A DNA stretch of 64,000 bases, from NCBI RefSeq assembly GCF_020782115.1, contig NZ_JAJGMW010000002.1:248001-312000 (forward strand). The letters are read 5' to 3'. A program made the position numbers and the translations under genes. The notes beneath the pieces are model-generated. The model searched no databases. It saw only the letters and a list, made by a program, of their open reading frames with translations, and had not been told where the DNA came from. This DNA is from Leeuwenhoekiella parthenopeia. Its GTDB lineage: Bacteria > Bacteroidota > Bacteroidia > Flavobacteriales > Flavobacteriaceae. Of the stretch, positions 50,482-60,484 are shown one piece after another (within the stretch, counting starts at the first letter, position 1; every line of letters starts with the position of its first letter).

Positions 50482-53334
50482 ATGTCCACTCAAAAACGTC
50501 TTTTTCTGCTTGATGCCTATGCTTTGATTTTCCGCGGGTATTATGCGCTTATTAAAAACCCAAGGGTAAACTCAAAAGGCCAGGACACCTCGGCGATTAT
50601 GGGTTTTGTCAATTCGCTTTTTGATGTAATTAAACGCGAGAAGCCCGATCATCTTGCGGTTGCTTTTGATAAAGGCGGAAGCTCGGAGCGTGTAGAGCTG
50701 TATGAAGACTATAAAGCCAATCGGGACGAAACACCCGAAGCGATACGTATTGCAGTTCCTATCATTCAGCAGATTCTTAAGGCGATGCATGTGCCCTGTT
50801 TGGAGATTGAAGGGGTAGAGGCAGATGACCTGATTGGTACGCTGGCCAAGCAGGCCGAGAAAGAAGGCTATCAGGTTTTTATGGTAACTCCAGATAAAGA
50901 TTATGCGCAGTTGGTGTCTGAAAATATCTTTATGTACAAACCGGCCCGAATGGGGAATGGTATTGAAATTTGGGGGATTCCTGAGGTTCAGAAAAAGTTT
51001 GAGGTGGAGCGTCCCGAGCAGGTGATTGACTATTTGGGAATGATGGGCGATGCGTCTGATAATATTCCGGGATTACCCGGAGTAGGCGACAAAACCGCAA
51101 AGAAATTCATCAAAGAATATGGCGGACTCGAAGGTTTGCTGGCCAATACCGATGATCTTAAAGGTAAGATGAAAGAAAAGGTGATCGAGAGCGCCGAGCT
51201 GGGTAGACTTTCCTACAAGCTGGCGACGATTATGACCGATTGTGACGTGAAGTTCAATGCAGAATCTTTCGAACTCTCAAAACCGGATGCCGATAAGGTG
51301 CAGGAGATTTTTGACGAACTCGAATTCCGAAGACTTAAAGATCAGTTTATCAAGATATTTTCCGGCGAAGCCGATAGCGATACAGGTGCCGCTGTAAGCA
51401 ATACCGAAACGGCTAAAAAACTGGTTTCTTCTTCTGAAAAAGCTGCCGCCGCAGGAGCCGGGCAATACAATCTGTTTGCAGACGGAAGCGATGGGATGGA
51501 GATCGAAGAACGCAATACCCGCAAGACGATTAAGGATACCGAGCATTTTTACCAAAGCGTCGCTCCGGGAATGGGGACCAAGCTCTTTTTGAAGAATCTA
51601 ATGAAGCAAACTTCGGTGTGTTTTGATACCGAAACGACTGATCTCGATCCGCTACAGGCCGAGTTGGTAGGACTTGCATTCAGTTGGGAAAAAACCAAAG
51701 GATTTTACCTTCCATTCCCGGCTGAAAAAGAGGAAGCTCAGGCTTTAATTGAAGAACTACGCCCGTTTTTTGAAGACGAAAACATTGAGAAAATAGGCCA
51801 AAACTTAAAATACGACATCAAAGTTCTGGCAAAATACAACGTGGAGGTCAAAGGAAAACTCTTTGATACCATGATTGCGCATTACCTGATCAATCCCGAT
51901 ATGCGTCACAATATGGACGTGCTGGCCGAAACCTATCTCAATTACACTCCGGTTTCTATTGAAGAACTCATTGGTAAAAAGGGTAAGAATCAAAAGTCGA
52001 TGGCAGACGTGCCGCTCGAAGAGCAGACCGAATATGCGGTGGAAGATGCAGATGTGACGCTACAGCTCAAAGAGCATTTTGAAAAGGAACTGGGCGAGGC
52101 TAATACGCAAAAATTGTTTAACGAGATCGAAATTCCACTTGTGCAGGTACTTGCCGATATGGAGCTTGAAGGAATCAATCTCGATGAAGCATTTCTCAAT
52201 AGTCTGGCGGAAGAACTTAACAATGATATCCTTTCGCTGGAAGAAAAGATCTACAAAGAAGCAGGCGAAGAGTTCAATATCGGTTCGCCGAAGCAATTGG
52301 GTGAAATCTTATTCGACAAACTTAAACTGGTAGATAAACCGAAAAAAACACGTACGGGACAGTATTCAACCGCTGAAGATGTATTGTCCTATCTGGCTCC
52401 CGATCACGAGATCATTCAGCATGTGCTGGATTATCGCGGACTTTCAAAATTGAAGAGTACCTATGTAGACGCCCTGCCCGAACAGGTAAACCCTAAAACC
52501 GGCCGCGTACATACCGATTATATGCAGACGGTGGCAGCAACCGGGCGTTTGAGTTCAAACAATCCCAACCTGCAAAACATCCCAATCCGTACTGAGCGCG
52601 GGCGGCAGGTGCGTAAAGCCTTTATTCCGCGCAATGAAGATTATGTCTTGCTCGCTGCCGATTATTCGCAGATCGAATTGCGTATCATCGCAGCCCTAAG
52701 TCAGGAAGAGACGATGATGCAGGCTTTTAAAAATGGCGAAGATATTCACACTTCAACCGCGGCCAAAGTGTTTAATGTACCTATTGACGAAGTGACCCGC
52801 GAGCAGCGTAGCAATGCCAAGACGGTAAATTTTGGTATTATCTATGGGGTTTCGGCTTTTGGGCTCAGCAATCAAACCGATTTATCCCGAAGCGAGTCAA
52901 AAGATTTGATTGACACCTATTACAAGACCTATCCCAAATTACGCAATTACATGAGCGAGCAGGTAGATTTTGCGCGCGAAAACGGCTATGTTACCACGGT
53001 GCTAGACCGTCGTCGCTATTTGAAGGATATCAACAGCAACAATGCAGTGGTGCGTGGTGCCGCAGAGCGAAACGCCGTAAACGCGCCCATACAGGGAAGC
53101 GCTGCAGACATCATCAAAATCGCGATGATCAACATCCACAGGAAACTTAAAGCTGAAAAACTACAGACTAAAATGTTGCTTCAGGTGCATGATGAATTGG
53201 TCTTTGACGTCTACAAACCCGAATTGGAACAGGTAAAAGTCATGATCAAATCTGAAATGGAAAACGCCTTTAAGATGGATGTGCCTTTAGATGTAGAGCT
53301 GGGTGTAGGGGAGAACTGGCTTGAGGCGCATTAA
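50482..53334 (+). CDS. polA: DNA polymerase I
   Basis: A 950-aa polymerase. The 5'-3' exonuclease/flap domain is at 1-300 (LLDAYALIFRGYYA, MGDASDNIPGLPGVG). The 3'-5' proofreading domain keeps its acidic residues (CFDTETTDL, GQNLKYDIKVLAKY, YAVEDADVT), unlike Taq-type enzymes. Polymerase motifs A (DYSQIELRIIAAL), B (RSNAKTVNFGIIYGVS) and C (QVHDELVFDV) are intact. It acts in repair and Okazaki fragment processing. It is a single-gene unit with a strong terminator. Confidence 0.97.
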   Translation: MSTQKRLFLLDAYALIFRGYYALIKNPRVNSKGQDTSAIMGFVNSLFDVIKREKPDHLAVAFDKGGSSERVELYEDYKANRDETPEAIRIAVPIIQQILKAMHVPCLEIEGVEADDLIGTLAKQAEKEGYQVFMVTPDKDYAQLVSENIFMYKPARMGNGIEIWGIPEVQKKFEVERPEQVIDYLGMMGDASDNIPGLPGVGDKTAKKFIKEYGGLEGLLANTDDLKGKMKEKVIESAELGRLSYKLATIMTDCDVKFNAESFELSKPDADKVQEIFDELEFRRLKDQFIKIFSGEADSDTGAAVSNTETAKKLVSSSEKAAAAGAGQYNLFADGSDGMEIEERNTRKTIKDTEHFYQSVAPGMGTKLFLKNLMKQTSVCFDTETTDLDPLQAELVGLAFSWEKTKGFYLPFPAEKEEAQALIEELRPFFEDENIEKIGQNLKYDIKVLAKYNVEVKGKLFDTMIAHYLINPDMRHNMDVLAETYLNYTPVSIEELIGKKGKNQKSMADVPLEEQTEYAVEDADVTLQLKEHFEKELGEANTQKLFNEIEIPLVQVLADMELEGINLDEAFLNSLAEELNNDILSLEEKIYKEAGEEFNIGSPKQLGEILFDKLKLVDKPKKTRTGQYSTAEDVLSYLAPDHEIIQHVLDYRGLSKLKSTYVDALPEQVNPKTGRVHTDYMQTVAATGRLSSNNPNLQNIPIRTERGRQVRKAFIPRNEDYVLLAADYSQIELRIIAALSQEETMMQAFKNGEDIHTSTAAKVFNVPIDEVTREQRSNAKTVNFGIIYGVSAFGLSNQTDLSRSESKDLIDTYYKTYPKLRNYMSEQVDFARENGYVTTVLDRRRYLKDINSNNAVVRGAAERNAVNAPIQGSAADIIKIAMINIHRKLKAEKLQTKMLLQVHDELVFDVYKPELEQVKVMIKSEMENAFKMDVPLDVELGVGENWLEAH

Positions 53335-53355
53335 GTCTTGAAAGCGATAAAAATT

Positions 53356-53387
53356 AAAACCCGCTTTAGGTATCTAAAGCGGGTTTT
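53356..53387. terminator. Bidirectional terminator between polA and the SusCD operon
   Basis: AAAACCCGCTTTAG (53356-53369) pairs with CTAAAGCGGGTTTT (53374-53387), loop GTAT, with T-runs on both strands. It serves the convergent polA and susD-like genes. Confidence 0.88.
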
Positions 53388-53427
53388 TTGGCTAGTTCAA
53401 ATTTATAATCTCAAAATCTTTGTGAGA

Positions 53428-55008
53428 CTACCACCCTGGATTTTGTTGAGCAGCAAGGGTAGGGTTATTGTTGATTTCCTGCTGAGGTATTGGCCACAGA
53501 AAGCGAAAATCATTATACGGTACAGGATCTACTCCATAAGGACCGTTGTAAGCTGTGCCTAAGGTGTAAGAAGCGGCAGGTGGAGTTCCATTAGCAACTT
53601 TTTGAGGAATACCGGCGATAGGAGCCAGATCATCTTTTTGCAAACGATGAATATCTGGCCAGCGTCTTCCTTCCATTACAAATTCAATTCTTCTCTCAGT
53701 TATGATGGCATTTACCAAGGCCGCAGGAGTTGCAAAATCAGCAGCCACATAAGCTTGTGTAGCCGGGTCTGCCAAAGAACGGTTTCTCACACGGTTAAGA
53801 GCAGTTAGAGCATTGCCTGAAGCATTGGTTCTGGCATAGGCTTCAGCCATGTTAAGAAGAACTTCGGCATAACGAATTACAGGAGAGGGATCAGTGTAAT
53901 TCACAGGATCTTTATATTTATTAGTATACTTAACTCCAGATCTTGTGGTAATTAAGGTACCTTCTTCACGTCTTAGATCATCGGCAAGCCAGGAAGGGTT
54001 CCTCCAAATAATGGGGCTAATTACAACCAGTCCACGACGGTTATACTGTGAGGCTAATGCGGCATTCACTCCGGGATTGTTTACAGCAGAATTTTCAATT
54101 GAAAAAATAGATTCTGTATTCCCGTATCCGCCAGCAAAAGGCCCATTAGGTGTGTCTGTAAGGCTAAATCTAGAATTGAGCTTTACACCCTCTTGAATTA
54201 CCATTGGCCAATTGCGCATATGCAGATAAGCTCTGGTTTTGAAAGCTATTGCAGCTTCTTTGGTAGCGCGGGTAATAGCCTGACGTGCGTCTGCACGATC
54301 ACCTGCGGCAGGAAGAGCAGCTTCGGCATCATTTAAATCCTGAATAATACGCTGATAGCATTCTGCAACTGTATTACGACCTTGAGCTTCAGCAGCTGCT
54401 AAGGTTTCTATACTGTTAATTGCGAAATCACGATAAGGAACGCCCAAATGGCTTGCATCCGGAGTGTCATTATAAGGTCTGGCAAAATGGAACAAGAGCT
54501 CTAAATGTCCTGCAGCTCTTAAAAATTTAGCTTCGCCTGTGTAAATTTGGGCAACTTCAGGAGTCAAAATTTCATTTTCCAATGCTCTAGCAACACCTTC
54601 AATCACAATATTGGTACGGTTAATCATTCGATAGGTGTCACTCCAGTAAAACACGTTGTTTGCAGTTGTAGGGTCATACGTTGCCGTATAGGTTAATTGG
54701 TAGAATGTAGCTACGTTTACCACATCTTCCCCACGATTGTCACCCTGTTGTACAAAGGCGGCTCCAAAAGGGTAACCTCTTCCCTGTCCGTTATAATCTC
54801 CTCTTTGAGCACCATTATACATACCGGTTACCGAAAGTGCCACTAGATCAGCAGTTGAAAAGGCTGCATTTTCTGAGATGTCATTGTACGGCTCTAGATT
54901 AAGCAAGTTGTCGTCGTTACAACCTGCCAAAACAAGCAGCAATCCTATGGCGACAGAAATACTTTTTAATTTATAATTCATTTTCGTTATTGTTTTATTT
55001 CTTTTCAT
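53428..55008 (-). CDS. SusD/RagB-family nutrient-binding outer membrane lipoprotein
   Basis: A 526-aa lipoprotein with lipobox LAGC. Two starts are possible: the ATG at 55008, or the ATG at 54981, which gives a more usual 20-residue signal (MNYKLKSISVAIGLLLVLAGC-like). Conserved SusD features include LNLEPYNDISENAAF, AEAYARTNASGNALTALNRVRNR and the C-terminal RRIEFVMEGRRWPDIHR. It caps the SusC barrel and binds a glycan or peptide. No glycoside hydrolase is nearby, so the substrate cannot be inferred. Confidence 0.93.
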   Translation of the reverse strand: MKRNKTITKMNYKLKSISVAIGLLLVLAGCNDDNLLNLEPYNDISENAAFSTADLVALSVTGMYNGAQRGDYNGQGRGYPFGAAFVQQGDNRGEDVVNVATFYQLTYTATYDPTTANNVFYWSDTYRMINRTNIVIEGVARALENEILTPEVAQIYTGEAKFLRAAGHLELLFHFARPYNDTPDASHLGVPYRDFAINSIETLAAAEAQGRNTVAECYQRIIQDLNDAEAALPAAGDRADARQAITRATKEAAIAFKTRAYLHMRNWPMVIQEGVKLNSRFSLTDTPNGPFAGGYGNTESIFSIENSAVNNPGVNAALASQYNRRGLVVISPIIWRNPSWLADDLRREEGTLITTRSGVKYTNKYKDPVNYTDPSPVIRYAEVLLNMAEAYARTNASGNALTALNRVRNRSLADPATQAYVAADFATPAALVNAIITERRIEFVMEGRRWPDIHRLQKDDLAPIAGIPQKVANGTPPAASYTLGTAYNGPYGVDPVPYNDFRFLWPIPQQEINNNPTLAAQQNPGW

Positions 55009-55019
55009 GATGTTGATTT

Positions 55020-58000
55020 TTAGAATCCAACGTTAAGTCCGAACGAGAATACACTAGACCTTGGTGTTCCGTTCAGATCAACCCCAGCAGATTCCATTTC
55101 AGGGTCTAACCCGGAATAGTCTGTGATGATCCAAAGGTTTTGTCCTTGCAGATAAAGCCTAAATCTGGAAAGTCCAAGTCTTTCTATAGTCTCAGTAGGG
55201 AAGGTATAGCCTAAAGTGATGTTGTCAAGTTTAATAAAATCTCCATCTTCCAAGAACCTTGAAGTAGCTAAAGAAGTGAGGTTTGTAGTCGTGTTTGTGC
55301 TGGCATACAGTCTAGGTGTCCACCCATCTCCGGGGTTTTCAACACTTTGCCATCTTCCTAGTATCTCAGTGCTATTATTGGTAAAGTTTTGGTTTAATAA
55401 ATCTCTGCGTGTAGCATTGAAGATCTTGTTACCTCCACTAAATCTAAATAAAAAGCCTAAATCAAAGTTTTTGAAGTTCATATTTGAATTAAAACCTCCG
55501 AAGTATTTCGGAAGCGATTGTCCTAAAACAACGCGATCATCAGCAGCGCTTAGAGAAGAAGCTTGAGAAACGTCTGCGGGGTTGTTGGGGTCAAATACTG
55601 CATAAGAGGCCCCGGGTAAGAGTCCCTGTACCAAGCTACCATCTGCTTTATAATAAACAGGGTTTCCATTCTGTGGGTTTGTACCGTAGTAACGTATTCC
55701 ATAAATAGAATTAATAGGTTCGCCTTCTCTCACAATTGTATTAGTGCTAATTCGGTCAGCGCCATCAACAAGAGTTATAACTTCGTTGTCTATAAAAGAA
55801 ACGTTGGCTGATACTTCCCATTTAAAAGCGTTATCAAGTAGCCGGGCAGTAGCGGCAAATTCCAATCCACTGTTCTCAATATTTCCAATATTTGCATTAT
55901 AACTGTTACCAGGGATACCGAAAGACTGTGGAGTTTCAACCTGAAGAATAAGATCTTCTGTTTTATTTATGAAATAATCCGCTGTAAGTGTAAATCTGTT
56001 TTGAAATAGTCCTAAATCAATACCTCCATCATATTTAATGCTAGTTTCCCATCTTAAGCTATTATTTCCAAACTGACTGTAAGCTATACCATTATTATCT
56101 GCATAACGAGCTGGGGAATACAGTCCGAGGTATGGATAATTGCCTATGTCAACATTTCCTACTTTTCCATAAGATCCTCTCAGTTTAAGATCTGTAATAA
56201 CATCGCTGTTTTTTAAAAATTCTTCGTTGCTCATAGTCCATCCAAATGAGGCTCCGGGAAAAGTACCCCAACGGGTTGTGGTAGGTAATGAGGATAAACC
56301 GTCTCTTCTAAGAGTTCCCTGAATATAATAGCGCTGTTTGTAATTATAGTTTAATCTGCCGGCAAAGGAAATGAAGCCATTTTCAGTCAAGCCACCGCCA
56401 GATCCCTGGACGCCATATGAACCACTTACTAAAGCTTTACCGAAAAATTCATTACTTAAATCTGTTCCTGTAGCAAAGAAGCTTTGATTTCTTTGTTTTT
56501 GGTATTCGCTAACAGCTGTAAAGGATACATTGTGAGCCTCTGCAAAAGTTTGGTTATAGCTCAAAATATTTTGCCAGTTCCAACGGGTTAAATCAGTATT
56601 ATTGCTTTGAACACGCCCGTTTGAACCATTACCATCACCATGAATTGGGCTCCAGAAAAGGAAGCCATTTGTGTTGGCTTTATCAATACTTACCTGAGTT
56701 CTAAAATTAACGGATGATATAGGTTTAATATCTGCATATACATTACCGATTAAGCGGTTGATTTTTGAGAAATATTCGTTATTCTCGATGGCAAAAATAA
56801 TATTTGGAATGTTGTCACCTACTGTTTCCAGGTTTGAACCACGTCCCATGCGGTCAGGAAATGTGTCATCTAAATTATATCCCGTTGGGTCGTTAGGATC
56901 ATATGGAGATACGTTAGGGTGCTGACGGGTAGCATTGAAAATATTTCCTGATAGGGAGTTGGTTCCGGTATTCAGCCCAAAATATTCAGATTGAGTAAGT
57001 CCAGCATTAACGCCTACAGATACCCAGTCCTTGATTTTTTGTTCCAAATTTGCGCGGTAGCTAAAGCGTTTAAATTCGTTAGGTCTGGCAATACTTTCCT
57101 GTTCGGTATAGCCTATAGATAAATAGTATTTTAAAAATTCTGTACCTCCGGTAAAGGAAAGGTTATGATCTTGTTGGAAAGCGTTGTCGTTCAAAACCAG
57201 ATCCTGCCAGTCTGTATTGAATTCTGTCCCGGCAGCCCAATCAGACTGTCCACGATTGGATCTTTTTTCGTTTGAAATGGTCACAAAATCATTTGCTCCC
57301 AATAAACTAAATTTATTAACAGGTCTTGCAAAGCCGGTTGTCATGTTGTAATTGGTAGCAATGCGACCTTCTTTTCCTTTTTTGGTGGTGATAAGAACTA
57401 CTCCATTTGCTGCGCGTGAACCGTAAATCGCTGTTGCAGATCCGTCCTTGAGAATTTCTATAGACTCAATGTCGGCTGGGTTGATATCTCCAAGGGCGTT
57501 ATTTGATGCATAACCTCCAAGATCGCCGGTGTAAATAGGAACTCCGTCCACTACAAATAATGGGTATGTACCTGACGTGATCGAAGCTATACCTCGAATT
57601 CTAAAACGAGGGGTTTCCCCAATAATACCAGATTGCGTGGTTACCTGCACACCCGCAGCGCGGCCAGCTAGTTGCTGATCAAAGCTTGAAGTCACCAAAT
57701 TGGAGATGTCTTCTCCTTTTACCTGAGAGATTGATGCTGTTAAGTCTCTTTTGCGCTGAACACCGTAACCTACAACAACAACTTCATCAAGCGCTTCGGT
57801 GTCTTCTTGAAGTGTTACGTTTATTAGGTTTTGAGCGCCTACAGTGGTTTCCTTTTTTTCAAAACCAACATAAGAAAAGACAAGCGTTTGACCTGATTCT
57901 ACCTGGATCGAATAGTTTCCGTCAAAATCGGTTTGTGTTCCGCTAGTGGTGCCTTTTACAACTACACTAACTCCCGGGAGGGGCATACCGGTAGCTGTTG

Positions 58001-58085
58001 TAACAGTTCCGGTAACGGTTTTTTGTTGAGCAAAAGCTGCCATACTTAAGCTGAACAAAATCATAAAAAATAAATTTTTTATCAT
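55020..58085 (-). CDS. SusC/RagA-family TonB-linked outer membrane transporter
   Basis: A 1021-aa protein with a signal peptide (ending AAFAQ), a carboxypeptidase-like domain (GTVTTATGMPLPGVSVVVKG), the SusC TonB-box region (LDEVVVVGYG), a plug (VDGVPIYTGDLGG, LKDGSATAIYGSRAANGV) and a barrel with a C-terminal aromatic strand (FSFGLNVGF). It starts the SusCD unit; susD follows 11-38 bp downstream. The DNA here seems richer in A+T than the neighbouring genes, an impression that needs a calculation. Confidence 0.95.
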   Translation of the reverse strand: MIKNLFFMILFSLSMAAFAQQKTVTGTVTTATGMPLPGVSVVVKGTTSGTQTDFDGNYSIQVESGQTLVFSYVGFEKKETTVGAQNLINVTLQEDTEALDEVVVVGYGVQRKRDLTASISQVKGEDISNLVTSSFDQQLAGRAAGVQVTTQSGIIGETPRFRIRGIASITSGTYPLFVVDGVPIYTGDLGGYASNNALGDINPADIESIEILKDGSATAIYGSRAANGVVLITTKKGKEGRIATNYNMTTGFARPVNKFSLLGANDFVTISNEKRSNRGQSDWAAGTEFNTDWQDLVLNDNAFQQDHNLSFTGGTEFLKYYLSIGYTEQESIARPNEFKRFSYRANLEQKIKDWVSVGVNAGLTQSEYFGLNTGTNSLSGNIFNATRQHPNVSPYDPNDPTGYNLDDTFPDRMGRGSNLETVGDNIPNIIFAIENNEYFSKINRLIGNVYADIKPISSVNFRTQVSIDKANTNGFLFWSPIHGDGNGSNGRVQSNNTDLTRWNWQNILSYNQTFAEAHNVSFTAVSEYQKQRNQSFFATGTDLSNEFFGKALVSGSYGVQGSGGGLTENGFISFAGRLNYNYKQRYYIQGTLRRDGLSSLPTTTRWGTFPGASFGWTMSNEEFLKNSDVITDLKLRGSYGKVGNVDIGNYPYLGLYSPARYADNNGIAYSQFGNNSLRWETSIKYDGGIDLGLFQNRFTLTADYFINKTEDLILQVETPQSFGIPGNSYNANIGNIENSGLEFAATARLLDNAFKWEVSANVSFIDNEVITLVDGADRISTNTIVREGEPINSIYGIRYYGTNPQNGNPVYYKADGSLVQGLLPGASYAVFDPNNPADVSQASSLSAADDRVVLGQSLPKYFGGFNSNMNFKNFDLGFLFRFSGGNKIFNATRRDLLNQNFTNNSTEILGRWQSVENPGDGWTPRLYASTNTTTNLTSLATSRFLEDGDFIKLDNITLGYTFPTETIERLGLSRFRLYLQGQNLWIITDYSGLDPEMESAGVDLNGTPRSSVFSFGLNVGF

Positions 58086-58511
58086 TTAATATTAATTTTG
58101 GTTATAAATCGGAAATTAAGTTAAATGATTATTAAATAATCAGTCAGGTGTATTATTACTGAATATTCATAAAAATTGATTTCGATATTTTGGTTTTTTA
58201 ATAATAATTATTAAAAAAGCCTTTTTTTTTAATGAAATTTCAATAATTAATAATTAGTGTATTGATAACACTTTTGTGTAAAGGGATGTGTTTTTGGCTT
58301 TTTTTTGAAGAAATTGAATACATCGGTAGTCTAAATGTTGCAGGCTCTTTCTCACTAGTGTTTTTTTGGAGGGTAGGCAGTTGGTTTAATTTATATTTTT
58401 GATTGGTATAAAGGGAAGACATATTTTATGTCTGGCCAAGGATTGATTGTTGCTTTTTTTGGTGGAAGAGAATGATCTTTAATCAGAAATAGTGTTTTAA
58501 ATAATTCTAGT
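58086..58511. other. 426-bp AT-rich divergent region between susC-like and DUF3667 genes
   Basis: No gene is seen; short open frames here are AT-rich and lack codon bias. On the susC side I find no CAAAnnTA (TAnnTTTG on minus) within about 200 bp, so a different sigma factor or an activator may be used. On the other side TATTTTTG at 58394-58401 could be a -7 box for the DUF3667 gene. Homopolymeric T-runs occur (58221 region). Confidence 0.5.
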
Positions 58512-59333
58512 ATGTTACCTGCAAATCAAATAACTTTTCAGCCTATAGATACCTGTCTCAACTGCGGCATGCAGTTTGACAACGAAGATCATTTTTGTCG
58601 AGGCTGCGGAGCAAAAAAAATCGAAGAGCGCTTTACGGTTCGGCGGGTGATGCACGAAGCGGGAGAGCGTATATTCAATTTAGACAATAGATTTCTGCGC
58701 ACATTTAAAGATTTGTTCTTGAAGCCGGAAGCAGTTATTGGTGGTTTTCTCGCGGGCCTGCGCAAAAGATATCTCGATGCCTTTAGCTATTTTACCATTG
58801 CGATTACTATTTCGGGATTTCAGGTATTTGTACTGAAGCGTTTTTATCCTGATATCATTAAAGAGATGAGTTCTTTGGATGGTCAGAATAATGCGTTAAC
58901 TGAAATGATTCAGAATTCAACGATGGAATATCAACCCGTCGTGATGTTTTCGACCATTCCAATATTGGCATTTATGGGTTGGCTCACGTTTCTTACTTTG
59001 AAGAAACATAACTATACGGAGCACTTAATTATTCAAATGTATAGCTATTCCCATTTGTCTATTTTGGGATCTATCCTTGGGATTGTTTTTTTGATTACGG
59101 GGATGAATTACCTGCTTTTCGGGTTGCTAACTATTCCCCTTTATATCATTTATAATGTATATATTTTTAAACGCCTTTATACATTGAGCGTAAAGGGTAT
59201 TCTACTGCGTACGTTGTTTTTCTTGGCAATTCTTCTTTTTTGGTATGTAGCTCTTGTACTAATTGTATTAGCAGTCTTGTTTATAACTGATCCTAATGTT
59301 TTTGTAGAACTGGCCAATCAAAACGCCGGTTAG
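58512..59333 (+). CDS. DUF3667 membrane protein with zinc ribbon
   Basis: A 273-aa protein. The N-terminus has CLNCGMQF and CRGCGAKK, a CX2C...CX2C zinc ribbon. RRVMHEAGERIFNLDNRFLRTFKDLF follows, the typical DUF3667 start, then about four to five transmembrane helices (about 90-260). Function unknown; the domain is common in Bacteroidota. Confidence 0.82.
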   Translation: MLPANQITFQPIDTCLNCGMQFDNEDHFCRGCGAKKIEERFTVRRVMHEAGERIFNLDNRFLRTFKDLFLKPEAVIGGFLAGLRKRYLDAFSYFTIAITISGFQVFVLKRFYPDIIKEMSSLDGQNNALTEMIQNSTMEYQPVVMFSTIPILAFMGWLTFLTLKKHNYTEHLIIQMYSYSHLSILGSILGIVFLITGMNYLLFGLLTIPLYIIYNVYIFKRLYTLSVKGILLRTLFFLAILLFWYVALVLIVLAVLFITDPNVFVELANQNAG

Positions 59334-59443
59334 GCTTCAAATTCCTTTTGACTGTACTCCGGTTTTTATTCTTCTTTAAAACGGGTCTTATAGAGTATTG
59401 ACAATCAAACTGATTAAGGTCTTAAAATTAAGTCAAAGCCCCG

Positions 59444-59474
59444 TTTGTCAAATCAATATATAATTGTACATTTG
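59444..59474 (+). promoter_or_regulatory. rplM-rpsI promoter with both -33 and -7 boxes
   Basis: TTTG (59444-59447), 19-bp spacer, TACATTTG (59467-59474): a full match to the Bacteroidota housekeeping promoter form. Transcription should start near 59481. Confidence 0.8.
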
Positions 59475-59478
59475 CAGC

Positions 59479-59508
59479 CCTGTTTTCACGCGTGAGCGCG
59501 GGAGCAGG
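59479..59508 (+). ncRNA. 5' leader hairpin of the rplM mRNA, possible autoregulatory element
   Basis: CCTG...CAGG closes a stem with an inner CGCG (59489-59492) / CGCG (59497-59500) helix and loop TGAG, with a small bulge and one mismatch. It lies at the very 5' end of the expected transcript, about 32 nt before the start codon. Ribosomal protein leaders are often feedback sites; direct evidence is lacking. Confidence 0.4.
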
Positions 59509-59540
59509 AAATGGAATGTTTAATAATTAAATAAAACAGT

Positions 59541-59996
59541 GTGGACACATTAAGTTACAAAACAGTATCTGCCAACAAGAACACCGTTAATAAGGAGTGG
59601 GTTGTTATTGATGCTGAAGGACAAACGTTGGGTCGCATGTCTACTATCGTTGCAAAATTTTTGCGCGGAAAGTACAAGCCTAACTACACACCACACGTTG
59701 ATTGCGGAGACAATGTAATTGTTATCAATGCCTCTAAAATCAACTTAACAGGAAACAAGTGGGATTCTAAATCTTACATCCGTCATACGGGTTATCCTGG
59801 TGGTCAAAGAAGCCTAACTGCAAAAGAAATGTACAGCAAAGACCCTGCGCGTCTTGTTGAAAATGCAGTAAAAGGTATGTTGCCTAAAAACAAATTAGGT
59901 GCAGCGATCTATCGCAATTTAAAGGTTTATGCCGGTGCAGATCACGGGCAGGAAGCGCAAAAACCTAAAGTAATCAACATTAACGAACTCAAGTAA
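59541..59996 (+). CDS. rplM: 50S ribosomal protein L13
   Basis: A 151-aa ribosomal protein read from a GTG start at 59541. Signature regions include WVVIDAEGQTLGRM, FLRGKYKPNYTPHVDCGD, YIRHTGYPGGQRS and AVKGMLPKNKLG. It starts an operon with rpsI, which begins at the base after the rplM stop. Confidence 0.97.
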   Translation: MDTLSYKTVSANKNTVNKEWVVIDAEGQTLGRMSTIVAKFLRGKYKPNYTPHVDCGDNVIVINASKINLTGNKWDSKSYIRHTGYPGGQRSLTAKEMYSKDPARLVENAVKGMLPKNKLGAAIYRNLKVYAGADHGQEAQKPKVININELK

Positions 59997-60383
59997 ATGG
60001 AAGTAATTCACAAAATTGGTCGTAGAAAGACCGCCGTTGCTCGTGTTTATTTAGCTCCTGGTTCTGGTAACATCACCATTAACAAGCGTGATCTTAAAGA
60101 CTACTTTACTACAGGAACTTTACAGTACAAAGTACACCAGCCATTAGTAATGACTGAGAATGACAAAAACTTTGACGTTAAAGTAAATGTATACGGTGGC
60201 GGAATTACCGGTCAGGCAGAAGCTGTACGTCTTGCTCTTTCCAGAGCAATGTGCGAAGTAGACGCAGAGAACAGAGCTATCCTTAAGCCTGAAGGTTTAT
60301 TGACCAGAGATCCAAGAATGGTAGAGCGTAAGAAATTCGGTCAGAAGAAAGCGCGTAAGAAATTCCAATTCTCAAAACGTTAA
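59997..60383 (+). CDS. rpsI: 30S ribosomal protein S9
   Basis: A 128-aa protein with the start KIGRRKTAVARVYL and the basic C-terminal tail ending QFSKR that contacts the P-site tRNA. It directly follows rplM with no gap, the usual bacterial order. Confidence 0.97.
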   Translation: MEVIHKIGRRKTAVARVYLAPGSGNITINKRDLKDYFTTGTLQYKVHQPLVMTENDKNFDVKVNVYGGGITGQAEAVRLALSRAMCEVDAENRAILKPEGLLTRDPRMVERKKFGQKKARKKFQFSKR

Positions 60384-60468
60384 GAAAACGTGTTTTTCAA
60401 TCCTTGCGGATTTTATTTTCCGTCTGGTTTTTGAAAACAAAAAGAAATTAATTTAATAAATGTCCTTG

Positions 60469-60484
60469 TCCCGATACGTCGGGA
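60469..60484 (+). other. Hairpin in the rpsI-rpsB intergenic region
   Basis: TCCCGA-TACG-TCGGGA is a perfect 6-bp stem with a UACG (UNCG-type) loop. A weaker AATCC/GGATT stem followed by T-rich DNA lies at 60399-60412. No clear TAnnTTTG box is found in this 191-bp gap, so rpsB may depend on read-through or an unusual promoter; this hairpin may belong to the rpsB leader. Confidence 0.45.

Noticed and set aside
53338-53562. 74-aa frame after polA
   Set aside because: It runs through the terminator hairpin and into the susD-like gene on the other strand.
58240-58422. 60-aa open frame upstream of the susC-like gene
   Set aside because: AT-rich, no codon bias or recognisable protein, lies in a probable control region.
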